In this document: positions 63,832 to 64,000 of the stretch, piece after piece
Layout of the letters: every line of letters begins with the position of its first letter
Position numbering within the stretch: the first letter of the stretch is position 1
Source of the DNA: Sphingomonadaceae bacterium
GTDB lineage: Bacteria > Pseudomonadota > Alphaproteobacteria > Sphingomonadales > Sphingomonadaceae
DNA length: 64,000 nt
Direction of reading: 5' to 3'
Assembly: GCA_024236155.1 (NCBI GenBank)
Contig: JACKLA010000003.1
Span: forward strand, 304,086 to 368,085
The notes under the pieces: generated by a model
What the model saw: the letters and a program-made list of their open reading frames with translations, nothing else
What the model was told of the DNA's origin: nothing
Databases searched by the model: none
Program-made: the position numbers and the translations under genes

Positions 63832-64000
63832 ATGCCCTTCGACATCTACACCCTCATCGGCTTTCTCGGCATGGCCTGCATTATCGGCGCCTATGCCTAT
63901 TTGACCTGGCGCAATGACCCCAACCCCTTCATCCTGCACGGCACCAACCTGACGGGTGCGGCGCTGCTTACGGTGTCGCTGCTGGTCCATACCAACTGGC
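63832..64000 (+). CDS. Membrane protein, CBU_0592-like (cut by window end)
   Basis: Fifty-six residues are present. IYTLIGFLGMACIIGAYAYL is a transmembrane helix, followed by TWRNDPNPFILHG and a second helix starting TGAALLTVSLLV. This fits small two- or three-helix membrane domains of the CBU_0592 type. The ATG lies 21 bases after the end of the inverted repeat. Confidence 0.6.
   Translation, partial: MPFDIYTLIGFLGMACIIGAYAYLTWRNDPNPFILHGTNLTGAALLTVSLLVHTNW

Overview
The window is a chromosomal segment of a GC-rich alphaproteobacterium. Gene content and protein style point to the Sphingomonadales, most likely Erythrobacteraceae. Indicators are the ffh-rpsP-rimM-trmD-rplS block, a FYDLN-type acidic protein beside tRNA-Ala and aroA, secreted M2 and S9 peptidases, and REP-like hairpins rich in CCCCTCCC. 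Family assignments come from reading motifs; no database search was run. Genes are densely packed, with many ATGA or one-base overlaps. No insertion sequence, integrase, complete prophage, rRNA or CRISPR array was seen. Both end genes are cut: ligA on the left and a membrane protein on the right.

Layout. 1-7.3 kb, mostly minus strand: ligA, a lipoprotein hydrolase, an A/T-richer HEPN-like orphan, recN, DUF2461 and TfoX-N proteins, and bamD. 7.4-14.3 kb: proA, a Sel1-repeat protein, a TPR-like plus FecR pair, a P-loop kinase and a CHASE2-adenylate cyclase. 14.4-18.4 kb is the accessory zone: a terminase-small-subunit-like protein, a broken HigA-type antitoxin, a restriction-modification pair and a diverged second copy of the lepA 3' end. 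18.5-25.4 kb: lepA and two tandem PAS-GGDEF-EAL-PilZ proteins. 25.5-32.9 kb: a class II-type polyhydroxyalkanoate module (phaC, phaZ), a ferredoxin-NADP reductase, an amidohydrolase, a DUF2855 protein and a small membrane protein.

32.9-41.2 kb: dnaN, a YbjN-like protein, fabG-fabD, a divergent peptidoglycan-recycling pair (LdcA-like and Mpl-like), a DUF808 membrane protein and the rpsF-rpsR-rplI operon with a clear terminator. 41.2-54.5 kb: a GNAT, amn, a second terminase-like paralogue, an A/T-rich orphan behind a palindromic promoter, rimK-rimB, an ACE-like peptidase, a membrane protein/hydrolase/DsbA-like cluster, a lipoprotein, asd and a DPP IV-like peptidase. 54.8-61.3 kb, minus strand: ffh-rpsP-rimM-[4 genes]-trmD-rplS. 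The classical 16S/rimM/trmD/L19 order is split by a glycine-rich-domain protein, a Cys/Gly-tailed membrane protein, a nitrilase and a small membrane protein. 61.5-64 kb: tRNA-Ala, the FYDLN protein, aroA, a large inverted repeat and the start of a membrane protein.

The most notable signals are an in-frame palindromic repeat inside trmD, matching an intergenic repeat at 44.2 kb; the foreign lepA tail beside the restriction-modification genes; the inactivated antitoxin; the two terminase-like paralogues about 29 kb apart; and the A/T-rich orphan with its operator-like palindrome.
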